The notes below the pieces were generated by a model. It had not been told where the DNA came from. It did no database searches and worked only from the letters and a program-made list of their open reading frames with translations. The translations under genes were made by a program, and so were the position numbers. From the NCBI RefSeq assembly GCF_022012415.1, contig NZ_JAKLTR010000003.1, positions 186,001 to 250,000 of the forward strand: a DNA stretch of 64,000 bases, in the 5' to 3' direction. The stretch comes from Terrimonas ginsenosidimutans (GTDB lineage Bacteria; Bacteroidota; Bacteroidia; Chitinophagales; Chitinophagaceae). Positions within the stretch are counted from its first letter, which is position 1; each line of letters begins with the position of its first letter. Positions 28,973-37,857 of the stretch are shown in pieces.

Positions 28973-29380
28973 TGCAAAGTAAACGCAAAGCACGCAGAGA
29001 GTAACTTAGCGAACTCTGCGAATCCTTAACGGTCTTTGCATGCAAAGTAAACGCAAAGCACGCAGAGAGCAACCTGGCGAACTCTGCGCATCCTTAGCGC
29101 TCTTTGCATGCAAAGTAAACGCAAAGTACGCAGAGAGCAACCTGGCGAACTCTGCGCATCCTTAGCGCTCATTGCATGCAAAGTAAACGCAAAGTACGCA
29201 GAGAGTAACTTAGCGAACTCTGCGCATCCTTAGCGCTCATTGCATGCAAAGTAAACGCAAAGTACGCAGAGAGTAACTTAGCGAACTCTGCGCATCCTTA
29301 GCGCTCTTTGCATGCAAAGTAAACGCAAAGCACGCAGAGGGTAACTTAGCGAACTCTGCGAATCCTTAGCGCTCTTTGCG
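28973..29380. repeat. Six tandem copies of a 68-bp palindromic unit
   Basis: Units begin TGCAAAGTAAACGC at 28973, 29041, 29109, 29177, 29245 and 29313, exactly 68 bases apart. Each unit contains ACGCAGAG and its inverse CTCTGCG, so each can fold as a hairpin. Outer ends (AAGTATCGCAAAG near 28955 and CTTTGCGATACTT near 29385) match other elements in the window. There are no unique spacers, so it is not CRISPR. This accounts for the 473-base gap. Confidence 0.95.
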
Positions 29381-29415
29381 ATACTTCCAACGCCTTAACT
29401 TAATAAAGACTCTAC

Positions 29416-30339
29416 ATGCATAAAAAAACTTTCATTCTGCTGGCGTCAGTTTTCGTCGCGACCCAGGTTATCTCGCAGGAGTTCATTCCTCTTTGGCCAA
29501 AAGGCAAAATGCCAAATTCCAAAGGATTGAATCTTTCGGATAGCATCGCCAATGAAAGAGTTTACCGTGTTGGAACACCCGGCATGTATGCATTCTTTAC
29601 TTCCGACCAGGAGAACAAAGGCGCCGCCGTGCTGATCTGCCCCGGTGGCGGTTATGAACGTTTGGCATATGTCATCAGTGGCATTCAACTCGCCAAATGG
29701 TTTAACACGATGGGAGTTTCCGCATTTGTGCTGAACTATCGTTTACCGAATTCACCGGATCTTAAAGAAAGAGAAAAAGGACCGCTCCAGGATGCACAGC
29801 GTGCGATGAAGATCATCCGTTCACGAGCGGTGGAGTGGAAGATCCAGCCCAACAAGATCGGGATTCAGGGGTCATCTGCCGGCGGACATCTTGCCGCGAT
29901 CGCTTCCACTTCAACAGAAGATCTTTCCCGGATCAATGACGCATTGGATACGATCAATTGCCGGCCTGATTTCACCCTGCTTGTTTCTCCGGTGATCGAT
30001 ATGGGGACGTATGCACACACAGGAAGTAAGAAAAACCTACTGGGAAGTGATCCTTCAGCGGCACTCATAGCAAAATATTCAGCGCAGTTGCAGGTTACGT
30101 CATCAACCGCGCCGGCATTCATCGTACACGCGGCGAACGACAAATCGGTAGACCCCCGTAACAGTTTGTTGTTCTACCAGGCTTTGCTGGATAAGAAGAT
30201 CATTTCATCTTTGCATATCTTTCCGCAGGGAGCACATGCTATTGCCTTGCGGAATAATCCCGGTTCAGCCAATCAGTGGACAACACTTTGTGAAAGCTGG
30301 CTCCAGGAAATGAATTTTTTATCGCCCATTAATAAGTAA
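29416..30339 (+). CDS. Secreted alpha/beta hydrolase, probable acetyl-/pectin esterase
   Basis: The 307-residue enzyme has a signal peptide (to about residue 21) and an alpha/beta hydrolase fold. It has an oxyanion PGGGY (76-80), a nucleophile elbow G152-S-S154-A-G156, an acidic residue in HAANDKSVDP and a catalytic histidine in PQGAHAIAL. The BD-FAE/acetyl-xylan-esterase-like layout suggests deacetylation of plant polysaccharide, consistent with its place between CE8 and GH28. The stop is two bases before the GH28 start. Confidence 0.85.
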   Translation: MHKKTFILLASVFVATQVISQEFIPLWPKGKMPNSKGLNLSDSIANERVYRVGTPGMYAFFTSDQENKGAAVLICPGGGYERLAYVISGIQLAKWFNTMGVSAFVLNYRLPNSPDLKEREKGPLQDAQRAMKIIRSRAVEWKIQPNKIGIQGSSAGGHLAAIASTSTEDLSRINDALDTINCRPDFTLLVSPVIDMGTYAHTGSKKNLLGSDPSAALIAKYSAQLQVTSSTAPAFIVHAANDKSVDPRNSLLFYQALLDKKIISSLHIFPQGAHAIALRNNPGSANQWTTLCESWLQEMNFLSPINK

Positions 30340-30341
30340 TC

Positions 30342-31967
30342 ATGAAAAAAAACTGGCTCGCGGTCCTCTTTTGTAGTGGCTTTATTTCTGCCAATGCGCA
30401 GTATTCATGGGGAAATCTTCCTAAAGTAGAAGAACCTGTTTTTAAAACGGATACATTTTCTATCCTGAACTATGGCGGCAAGTCGGATGGATATACGCTG
30501 AATACAAGAGCGATCAGTGCGGCGATCATCGATTGCAGCCGCCAGGGCGGTGGGGTAGTAATGATCCCGGCAGGATTGTGGCTGAGCGGGCCGATCGAAA
30601 TGCGCAGCAATGTGAACCTGCATCTGGCCAGTGGGGCTTTGCTGACGTTCACGACGGATAAGACAAAATACCCCCTGGTAGAAGGTTTTTACGAAGGGAA
30701 ACGGGCGGCGAGAAACCAATCACCTATCTCCGGAACGGGTCTGACCAATATAGCGATCACCGGTAAAGGTGTGATCGATGGCAATGGTGATGCATGGCGT
30801 GCTGTTGGTAAGTCGGCTCTCACAGAAAATGAATGGAAAGAAAAAATTAGATCAGGAGGCGTTTTAAAAGACGATGGGAAGGAATGGTATCCCAGTGAGC
30901 AGTTCAAACAAGCTAAAGTTGAAAATAAAAGTATGCTCCTTGTTCCCGGGAAAGAGCTCAAGGATTTTGAAGAGATGAAAGATTTCCTGCGTCCAAACCT
31001 GGTTGTATTCACGCAGTGTAATAAAGTGTTGCTGGAAGGAGTGACACTACAGAATTCGGCAGCATGGTGTATTCATCCATTGATGTGTGAGAACCTGATC
31101 CTGCGCGATCTGCTGGTGAAAAATCCTGCTTATGCACAGAACGGTGATGGAGCGGATATCGAATCCTGCAAATTCTTCCTTGTGGAAGGCTGCACTTTTG
31201 ATGTGGGAGATGATGCGATCTGTATCAAATCGGGAAAAGATGAAGAAGGCCGTAAGCGTGGAATGCCGACCCAATATGGGATTGTCAGAAATAACCTGGT
31301 GTACAAGGCGCATGGCGGGTTTGTGATCGGCAGTGAAATGAGTGGCGGGGCAAACAACATCTTTGTCTATGACTGCAACTTCATGGGCACGGATAAGGGG
31401 CTGCGTTTCAAATCAACCCGTGGCCGCGGTGGAGTGGTAGAAAAGATCTATGCGCGGAATATTTATATGAAAGACATCGAACAGGAAGCGATCTTCTTCG
31501 ATATGTATTACTTCGTGAAGTTTGCCACAGATGGTGAAAGAAATGAAAGCCCTGTTGTGAATGAAGGGACGCCGATCTTCCGTGATATGCATTTTGAAAA
31601 GATCGTTTGCAATGGCGCGAAGAAAGGGATTTTCATTCGCGGCCTTCCGGAGATGCCGGTACAGAATATACGGTTTACAGACTGTATCCTTACGGCTGAG
31701 ATCGGGGCGGAGCTGGTGGATGTTGACAGGATCGCATTTGATATGCAGGAATTGAATCCGACAAAAACGGATCCGGTCATTTCTATTAATAATGGCACTA
31801 ATGTGCGGTTTGGTGGGCTGATCTTCCCCAGTGCATTTAAAACGATCCTCAAGGTGACGGGTGAGCGTTCAAAAGATATCGATATGAGTCATATGGGAAT
31901 TACCAAAGACTCGGAAAGGATCGTGATCACAGATGGAGCCCCCGCGACGGCTGTTTTGATGGATTAG
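30342..31967 (+). CDS. Glycoside hydrolase family 28 (polygalacturonase-like), copy 1
   Basis: The 541-residue enzyme should hydrolyse galacturonan or rhamnogalacturonan. A signal peptide (to NAQ) and the GH28 pectate-lyase-superfold start (GGVVMIPAGLWLSGPI) are present. Catalytic aspartates appear as D269 (NGDGAD) and D290-D291 (VGDDAICIKSGKD), 21 residues apart as in fungal polygalacturonase. H324 lies in AHGGFVIGSEMSGG, and R-x-K lies in LRFKSTRGRGG. An insertion between the DD and histidine motifs is longer than in fungal enzymes. A close paralogue lies at 58219. Confidence 0.95.
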   Translation: MKKNWLAVLFCSGFISANAQYSWGNLPKVEEPVFKTDTFSILNYGGKSDGYTLNTRAISAAIIDCSRQGGGVVMIPAGLWLSGPIEMRSNVNLHLASGALLTFTTDKTKYPLVEGFYEGKRAARNQSPISGTGLTNIAITGKGVIDGNGDAWRAVGKSALTENEWKEKIRSGGVLKDDGKEWYPSEQFKQAKVENKSMLLVPGKELKDFEEMKDFLRPNLVVFTQCNKVLLEGVTLQNSAAWCIHPLMCENLILRDLLVKNPAYAQNGDGADIESCKFFLVEGCTFDVGDDAICIKSGKDEEGRKRGMPTQYGIVRNNLVYKAHGGFVIGSEMSGGANNIFVYDCNFMGTDKGLRFKSTRGRGGVVEKIYARNIYMKDIEQEAIFFDMYYFVKFATDGERNESPVVNEGTPIFRDMHFEKIVCNGAKKGIFIRGLPEMPVQNIRFTDCILTAEIGAELVDVDRIAFDMQELNPTKTDPVISINNGTNVRFGGLIFPSAFKTILKVTGERSKDIDMSHMGITKDSERIVITDGAPATAVLMD

Positions 31968-32002
31968 GAATTAAGTTAGAATGGCGTAGTGGAGCGCGGC
32001 GG

Positions 32003-32317
32003 ACGCAACGGTTCGCAACGCACGCAACGAACAGCCGCCACGCAAAAGATTGTATTTCGTTTCGCTCGCCGCGTATCGCTGCTCCGCCGCGTTCCTTTAC
32101 GACAGACGCAACGGTTCGCAACGCACGCAACGAAAAGCAGCCACGCAAAAGATTGTATTTCGTTGCGCTCGCCGCGTATCGCTGCGTTCGCCGCGTTCCT
32201 TTACGACAGACGCAACGGTTCGCAACGCACGCAACGAAAAGCAGCCACGCAAAAAAATGTATTTCGTTGCGCTCGCCGCGTATCGCTGCGTTCGCCGCGT
32301 TCCTTTACGACAGACGC
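32003..32317. repeat. Three tandem ~104-bp copies of the GCAACG palindromic unit
   Basis: Units start ACGCAACGGTTCGCAACG at 32003, 32106 and 32210, with ends near 32317. Each holds GCGGCG/CGCCGC and CGTTGCG/CGCAACG inversions. The same unit occurs once at 9605-9695. No gene is seen in 31968-32336. Confidence 0.9.
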
Positions 32318-32336
32318 ATAAGAAAATAGACCAAAT

Positions 32337-33278
32337 ATGAAGAACATCCTTTTTGCTTTATCAGTATTTCTTGTCATAAAATCGGATGCTCAGCAATCAT
32401 TCCCGCGCGATACCTCGTTCAATATCCCCGCCACCTTCGAAAAAGAGAAAAAGAAACGCCCGTATATCATCATAGCCGAACCTGCGGTCTCCAAAGAAGT
32501 GTCGGTTAAAAAGAATATCATTTTTAAAAAAGCAGGCGAACATGCTTTAACACTTGATATTTTCTATCCAAAGAAAAAAACGAAAAAGACGCCGGCTGTA
32601 CTACTCATCTTCGGCGGCGGATGGCGCTCCGGGGATAAAACGCACAACTATGCCATGGCGACCGAGCTGGCGAAGCAGGGATTTGTTGCCGTAACGGCTG
32701 ATTACCGTCTTTCGCTCGAAGCAACTTATCCTGCAGCGGTAATAGACCTGAAAGATGCTTTGCGGTGGATGCGCGCGAACGCGCAGACCTATTCGCTTGA
32801 CAAGAACAGGATCGCGGTATTGGGATGTTCGGCAGGCGGCCAGCTGGCGGCACTTTTAGGTAATACGAATAAACAACTCATGCTTGGCGGGCAGATAGTG
32901 GATACCACCAATGCTTCTGTACAAGCGATCGTTAATATTGATGGAACCCTGGCCTTCCGTCATCCGGAATCTGTGGAAGGCGCGGTAGCTGCACAATGGC
33001 TGGGCGGAACGTATGAAGAACGTCCTGATATCTGGGAAGAAGCAGCACCTTTGAACCATGTGGATACGAACAGCGCGCCGGTTTTCTTTGTAAATAGTTC
33101 CAATCCGCGTTTTCATGCCGGGCGGGATGATATGATCCGCAAACTGGATTCATTGAAGATCTACTCGCAAATCCATACGTTTCCTGATACGCCCCATCCG
33201 TTCTGGTTCTTTCATCCGTGGTTTGATCCGATGATGAAGGAGATTGGCGGGTTTTTGAGAAAGGTTTTTGTCTATTGA
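32337..33278 (+). CDS. Secreted alpha/beta hydrolase (BD-FAE-like)
   Basis: The 313-residue enzyme has a signal peptide (to about DAQ, residue 19) and an alpha/beta hydrolase domain. It has an FGGGWRSG oxyanion loop (92-99), a nucleophile elbow G163-C-S165-A-G167, and a likely histidine in DTPHPFW near the C-terminus. It is of a different branch from the esterase at 29416 (GCSAGG versus GSSAGG). Substrates may be acetylated or feruloylated pectin oligomers (inference). Its stop codon is inside the left arm of a perfect palindrome. Confidence 0.83.
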   Translation: MKNILFALSVFLVIKSDAQQSFPRDTSFNIPATFEKEKKKRPYIIIAEPAVSKEVSVKKNIIFKKAGEHALTLDIFYPKKKTKKTPAVLLIFGGGWRSGDKTHNYAMATELAKQGFVAVTADYRLSLEATYPAAVIDLKDALRWMRANAQTYSLDKNRIAVLGCSAGGQLAALLGNTNKQLMLGGQIVDTTNASVQAIVNIDGTLAFRHPESVEGAVAAQWLGGTYEERPDIWEEAAPLNHVDTNSAPVFFVNSSNPRFHAGRDDMIRKLDSLKIYSQIHTFPDTPHPFWFFHPWFDPMMKEIGGFLRKVFVY

Positions 33279-33410
33279 GTGGCGTAGGGAGCAACGCAGA
33301 GAGCGCTAAGGCACGCAAAGATCGCTAAGGATATCCCGCCAAAAGCTGGAAATCTTTGCGTTCCTGGCGATCCTTAGCGCTCTCTGCGTTGCTCCCTACG
33401 CCACTCAATA
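33273..33410. repeat. Near-perfect palindrome whose arm includes the gene's stop codon
   Basis: Bases 33273-33311 and 33372-33410 are perfect 39-base reverse complements. The left arm begins with the last two codons of the upstream gene (TAT TGA) and goes on with GTGGCGTAGGGAGCAACGC. The interior has further imperfect inversions. Confidence 0.95.
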
Positions 33411-33528
33411 CATGAACCTCTCACTCCTCGTTAAGGCTTCGGCTGACAGAGCATGACAGTTCTCCTCATTTCGTCATACATCTCTCATCCTGAATCATTA
33501 TCTTTCACCCTCATTATATAGCAAGCCA

Positions 33529-34794
33529 ATGAAACAGCGTTCGCCTTATTTATTGCCGTTTATCCTCGTTACAAGTTTGTTCTTTCTGTGGGCTTTCCTG
33601 CATAATATCAACCCGGTGCTGATCCCACATTTACGCAAAGCCTGTCAGCTGACGGATACCCAATCGGCGTTTATTGATACAGCCGTTTATCTTGCCTACT
33701 TCTCCATGGCTATCCCCGCCGGTTGGTTCATGCATAAGTATGGATATAAAAAAGGAATTCTTTGCGGATTGTTTTTGTATGGTGTGGGTGCTTTGCTTTT
33801 TGTGCCCGCAGCGTCTTCACGGGAATATGTATTCTTTCTTGCCGCATTATTTATCTCGGCGTCTGGCGCAACATTCCTTGAAACAGTAGGTAACCCCTAT
33901 ATCACCAAGCTGGGTGACGAAGCGACCGCTACACAGCGTTTGAACTTTGCGCAGTCGTTCAACGGCGCAGGGGCCGTATTCGCTCCGCTGATCGGATCCC
34001 AGGTGATCCTTTCCGGTGTGGAGTATACAAAGGAAGAGCTTGATAAGATGACGCCGGAGCAGCTCGCGATTTATCTGAATGGCGAAGCCGCGACGGTTAA
34101 AATGCCTTATCTGATAATAGGAATTGTTGTTTTTCTCTTGCTGCTGATCTTTGTCTTTACCAAACTGCCTGAGATCAGGGAGAAAGGGTCTGAAGAAAGC
34201 GGTAAGTTCTCCTTTCGTGTATTGCGTCATAAGCATCTTGCCTGGGCCGTCATTGCGCAGTTCTTCTATGTAGGTGCACAAACCTGCGTGGGCAGTTTTT
34301 TTGTGCGTTTTTCAAAGTTCACCCACGATATCCCGGAGAAGAATGCGGCGTTCTTATATGGTTCTATCGCGATGGTCGGCTTTATGCTGGGACGTTTTTC
34401 CGGCACCTTTCTCATGAAATACATCAAACCGGCAAAGCTGCTCCTGATCTATTCCGTGATCAATATCGTTTTACTTTTTGCAGCGGTCTCCACCACAGGC
34501 GCAACAGCCGTGTATACATTAATGGCAGTCCCTTTCTTTATGTCCATTATGTTTCCGACGATCTTCTCAATGGGGATTTCGGGGTTGGGTGAAGAATCAA
34601 AGACGGGCTCATCCTTTATTGTAATGTCTATTGTTGGTGGCGCGATCATCCCGCTTGCGATGGGACAATTGTCTGATGCAAGAGGCGGCGATATCCAGTT
34701 CGCCTATCTTGTTCCCGCGATCTGTTTTGCCGTAGTTGGTTTCTTTGCATATAAATTCCGTAACCTTTCAACAACTGTTCAGTCAGGTCATTAA
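33529..34794 (+). CDS. fucP: FucP-type L-fucose:proton symporter
   Basis: The 421-residue inner-membrane transporter has 12 helices and the fucose-permease signatures FFLWAFLHNINPVLIPHL in helix 1 and ATFLETVGNPYI in helix 4; the E of LETVGNPY matches the conserved acidic residue of FucP. It should bring L-fucose or a related deoxy-sugar into the cytoplasm. It leads an operon with a mutarotase one base after its stop, then the non-phosphorylating sugar-acid pathway. The gene symbol follows the family and is tentative for the actual sugar. Confidence 0.9.
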   Translation: MKQRSPYLLPFILVTSLFFLWAFLHNINPVLIPHLRKACQLTDTQSAFIDTAVYLAYFSMAIPAGWFMHKYGYKKGILCGLFLYGVGALLFVPAASSREYVFFLAALFISASGATFLETVGNPYITKLGDEATATQRLNFAQSFNGAGAVFAPLIGSQVILSGVEYTKEELDKMTPEQLAIYLNGEAATVKMPYLIIGIVVFLLLLIFVFTKLPEIREKGSEESGKFSFRVLRHKHLAWAVIAQFFYVGAQTCVGSFFVRFSKFTHDIPEKNAAFLYGSIAMVGFMLGRFSGTFLMKYIKPAKLLLIYSVINIVLLFAAVSTTGATAVYTLMAVPFFMSIMFPTIFSMGISGLGEESKTGSSFIVMSIVGGAIIPLAMGQLSDARGGDIQFAYLVPAICFAVVGFFAYKFRNLSTTVQSGH

Positions 34795-34795
34795 T

Positions 34796-35137
34796 ATGAA
34801 AAGATTCACCCTTACATTGGATTTGATCGACAATGAAGAAAAGATCGCCGCTTATGAAAGATATCATGAGGCGGTATGGCCGGAGATCCTGCAAAGCATC
34901 CGGGATTCAGGAATAGAGCAGATGGAGATCTACAGGTTTGGTAACAGATTGTTCATGATAATTGATTCCTCAGATGAGTTTACCTTTGAACAGAAAGCGG
35001 CGGCTGATGCAGGGAATGAAAAAGTGCAGGAATGGGAAAAACTGATGTGGGATTATCAGCAGGCATTGCCGGGAAGTAAACCCGGAGAGAAGTGGATGCT
35101 CATGAAAGAGATTTTTAAGCTGGAAAAGAAAAAATAG
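34796..35137 (+). CDS. RhaM-family sugar mutarotase
   Basis: The 113-residue enzyme interconverts sugar anomers for the next dehydrogenase. It has the RhaM/YiiL form: an N-terminal H in YERYHEAVWPEI, an internal IYRFGNRLFMII strand and C-terminal WMLMKEIFKL. In the fucP context it probably acts on L-fucose. The ATG at 34796 immediately follows the fucP stop. A longer open frame reads into fucP and is not used. Confidence 0.88.
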   Translation: MKRFTLTLDLIDNEEKIAAYERYHEAVWPEILQSIRDSGIEQMEIYRFGNRLFMIIDSSDEFTFEQKAAADAGNEKVQEWEKLMWDYQQALPGSKPGEKWMLMKEIFKLEKKK

Positions 35138-35250
35138 TTGAATGGTTTAAAAGTTTTAAGGCTTACTAGTTTGTTAGTTTCTGACAGAGGTTTTTTATTG
35201 TCCGACCTAACTTTTAAACTCTTAAACATTTAAACTTTAAACCCTTCAAC
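35137..35250. repeat. GTTT-word palindrome after the mutarotase
   Basis: GTTGAATGGTTTAAAAGTTT begins at 35136 within the stop codon context, and its inverse (AAACTTTAAACCCTTCAAC) ends at 35250. It resembles the larger palindrome at 4993-5266. Confidence 0.75.
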
Positions 35251-35276
35251 TCGATTGAATAATTCGAAAAACGAAC

Positions 35277-36053
35277 ATGATGTTTGACTTAAAAGGAAAA
35301 ACTGCCGTTGTCACCGGCGGTGGAAGTGGGATTGGCAGGGCAATATCCCTGTTGTTTGCAAAGCAGGGGGCCACAGTTTTCATTTTAGACTATGATAAGA
35401 AAACCGCAGATACTGTAGCGGAAGAAGCCGTTAAAGCGGGAGGATCTGCTGAAGCGTTTGCCTGTGATGTGAGCAATCAGCAGCAGGTAAAAGATGTGGT
35501 GGAAAGTATTGCTGCAAAAACAAGAGGGGTGCAGTTGCTGGTGAATAATGCCGGCGTGGCGCATGTTGGCACTGTTGAAACAACATCCGAGGAAGATTTC
35601 AACAGGCTTTTGTCTGTGAATGTTCGAGGGGTTTACAATTGTCTGCAGGCGGTGATCCCGCACATGAAGCATACAGGTGGTGCGATCCTGAACATGGCAT
35701 CAATCGCTTCATCGGTTGGTTTGCCAGACCGTTTTGCTTATTCTATGACAAAAGGCGCAGTGGTGGGAATGACATTATCTGTTGCGAAAGATTATATCGG
35801 TCAGAAGATCCGGTGCAATTGCATTTCCCCGGCGCGTGTCCACACTCCTTTTGTAGATGGATTTATTTCGAAGAACTATCCGGGAAATGAGCAGGAGATG
35901 TTTGAAAAGCTATCCAGGACACAGCCGATCGGCCGTATGGCTGAGCCGGAAGAGATCGCGTACCTGGTACTATACCTTTGCAGCGATGAAGCGTCCTTCA
36001 TTACGGGATGTGATTACCCGATCGATGGAGGGTTTATCAAATTGAATAATTAG
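35277..36053 (+). CDS. SDR, likely 2-keto-3-deoxy-L-fuconate dehydrogenase
   Basis: The 258-residue NAD-dependent enzyme has TGGGSGIG (13-20), NNAG (90-93), S142, and Y155-x3-K159 (AYSMTKGA). It is a complete classical SDR. Next to a FAH hydrolase it most likely oxidises 2-keto-3-deoxy-L-fuconate to the 2,4-diketo acid. Either ATG at 35277 or 35280 is possible. Its catalytic lysine contrasts with the second SDR at 37858. Confidence 0.85.
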   Translation: MMFDLKGKTAVVTGGGSGIGRAISLLFAKQGATVFILDYDKKTADTVAEEAVKAGGSAEAFACDVSNQQQVKDVVESIAAKTRGVQLLVNNAGVAHVGTVETTSEEDFNRLLSVNVRGVYNCLQAVIPHMKHTGGAILNMASIASSVGLPDRFAYSMTKGAVVGMTLSVAKDYIGQKIRCNCISPARVHTPFVDGFISKNYPGNEQEMFEKLSRTQPIGRMAEPEEIAYLVLYLCSDEASFITGCDYPIDGGFIKLNN

Positions 36054-36173
36054 TCTTAGCGTAGTTCAATGGCCCCTGGCTGTTGGCTGGGAATACAGCA
36101 TTTAAATAATTTTGATATTCGGCCATCGGCCCCCGGTCATCGAACAATTTCGTGATCTTAAAATTAAACGTAA

Positions 36174-37031
36174 ATGAAACTGATCCGTTTTGGTGAAAAA
36201 GGAAAAGAAAAACCTGGTATTGAAATCAATGGCGAAAGATTCGATCTTTCCTCTGTAGCCCGGGATTATGATGAACATTTTTTTGCCAATGATGGCATCG
36301 CTTCTATTAAAAAAGCGGTAGAAGGAAATATAAGTGGCTTTCCTAAAGTGGCGGGAGATACAAGGCTCGGTGCGCCAATTGCACGTCCTTCCAAAATCGT
36401 TTGTATTGGGCTGAACTATGCTGATCATGCAAAAGAAACAGGCGCTACGCCCCCGTCAGAGCCGGTGATCTTCCTGAAATCGAGCACTGCGATGGTTGGT
36501 CCATTCGATAATATCGTGATCCCGAAGGATTCTGTAAAGACTGACTGGGAAGTGGAACTTGCTGTTGTGATCGGTAAGGAAGCCAGTTATGTAGAGGAGG
36601 CAAATGCGCTTGAGTATGTTGCCGGCTATGCATTGCATAATGATGTCAGTGAGCGCGAGTTCCAGCTTGAAAGAGGTGGCACATGGGATAAAGGAAAAGG
36701 CTGTGATACGTTTGCGCCGATCGGTCCATGGCTGGTTACTGCCGATGAAGTAAAAGATGTGAACAATCTTCGCCTTTGGCTGAATGTGAACGGAAAGAAA
36801 ATGCAGGATGGTAATACGTCGAATTTTATTTTCAATATTCCGCACGTGATCGCTTATGTAAGCCGTTTCATGACGTTGCTGCCTGGTGATGTGATCTCCA
36901 CAGGAACACCTGCCGGTGTTGGCCTTGGCTTCAATCCTCCTGTGTATCTCAAGCCAGGTGATGTGGTTGAGCTCGGCATCGACGGCCTTGGTGAATCAAA
37001 GCAAACCTGCGTGGCGTATGCTAAAAATTGA
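36174..37031 (+). CDS. FAH-family hydrolase, likely 2,4-diketo-3-deoxy-L-fuconate hydrolase
   Basis: The 285-residue enzyme carries the fumarylacetoacetate hydrolase metal ligands E126 and E128 (DWEVELAVVIGK) and D157 (HNDVSERE). It also has the STGTPAGVGLG phosphate/oxyanion loop. It should split the diketo acid to pyruvate and lactate. It overlaps the next gene by 14 bases, so the pair is translationally coupled. Confidence 0.88.
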   Translation: MKLIRFGEKGKEKPGIEINGERFDLSSVARDYDEHFFANDGIASIKKAVEGNISGFPKVAGDTRLGAPIARPSKIVCIGLNYADHAKETGATPPSEPVIFLKSSTAMVGPFDNIVIPKDSVKTDWEVELAVVIGKEASYVEEANALEYVAGYALHNDVSEREFQLERGGTWDKGKGCDTFAPIGPWLVTADEVKDVNNLRLWLNVNGKKMQDGNTSNFIFNIPHVIAYVSRFMTLLPGDVISTGTPAGVGLGFNPPVYLKPGDVVELGIDGLGESKQTCVAYAKN

Positions 37032-37851
37032 TGCACATAATCATTTCTGGAAGTTTGATCCGGTTAGAGACAGCTGGATAACACCTGCAATGGAAGTGAT
37101 CCGCCGCGATTTTTTGCCGGCGGAATTCCATGAAACATTACAGGAACACGGATTTGATGGTTGTGTGGTCGTGCAGAGCGATCAGACCGAGGCGGAAAAT
37201 GAATTCCAGCTCAGGAATGCAGCTGAGAATCCATTTATCAAAGCAGTGGTTGGCTGGGTGGATCTTCGTGACCCGCAATTGGAAAGCCGGCTGGAGTATT
37301 ACACAACCTTCTCGCGCCTCAAAGGCTTTCGCCATGTGCTGCAGGGAGAAGCGGATCGTTCGCTGATGCTCCGTCCTGCTTTTAAACAGGGCATTGGTCT
37401 GCTTCGTAAATACGGGTTTACATATGATATACTGATCTTCCCTGATCAGCTGAAATTCGCAAAGGAACTGGTGCAGGAATTTCCTTACCAGAAATTTGTG
37501 ATCGATCATATCGCCAAGCCGGCTGTCAAAACAAAGGAAGATGGAACCTGGCATGAGGATATCCGCAGCATCGCAAAGCATGAAAATGTTTATTGCAAGA
37601 TCTCGGGAATGGTGACGGAAGCCGACTGGCATCACTGGAAGAAAGAAGACTTTCATCCGTATATAGATACAGTGGTGGATGCTTTTGGCACAAGCCGGAT
37701 CATGTATGGCAGCGACTGGCCGGTTTGCCAGGTTGCGGCTACATACACGGATATGCTGACTATCGTTCAGGAATATTTTTTGGAATTTTCTGCGGATGAA
37801 CAGGCTGCTTTTTTTGGAGGTAATGCCTGCACATTTTATAACATTCAATAG
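37018..37851 (+). CDS. Amidohydrolase, likely L-fuconolactonase
   Basis: The 277-residue amidohydrolase-2 protein has DAHNHFW at its N-terminus (H7 and H9) and ends with the conserved GSDWPVC motif. The family hydrolyses sugar lactones such as L-fucono-1,5-lactone. I chose the ATG at 37018 because it starts the HxH strand at residue 5; this overlaps the FAH gene by 14 bases. The longer open frame from 36916 is inside the FAH gene. Confidence 0.88.
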   Translation: MLKIDAHNHFWKFDPVRDSWITPAMEVIRRDFLPAEFHETLQEHGFDGCVVVQSDQTEAENEFQLRNAAENPFIKAVVGWVDLRDPQLESRLEYYTTFSRLKGFRHVLQGEADRSLMLRPAFKQGIGLLRKYGFTYDILIFPDQLKFAKELVQEFPYQKFVIDHIAKPAVKTKEDGTWHEDIRSIAKHENVYCKISGMVTEADWHHWKKEDFHPYIDTVVDAFGTSRIMYGSDWPVCQVAATYTDMLTIVQEYFLEFSADEQAAFFGGNACTFYNIQ

Positions 37852-37857
37852 CTAAAC

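Noticed and set aside
28973-29380. Possible CRISPR array
   Set aside because: The units are contiguous and nearly identical with no unique spacers, and no cas genes are in the window.
31989-32340. Long open frames in the GC-rich 104-bp array
   Set aside because: They arise from repeat periodicity and low stop frequency, with repeated peptide words and no homology.
33273-33410. Simple insertion sequence with terminal inverted repeats
   Set aside because: No transposase is inside, no direct target duplication is seen, and the arm reaches into the gene end.
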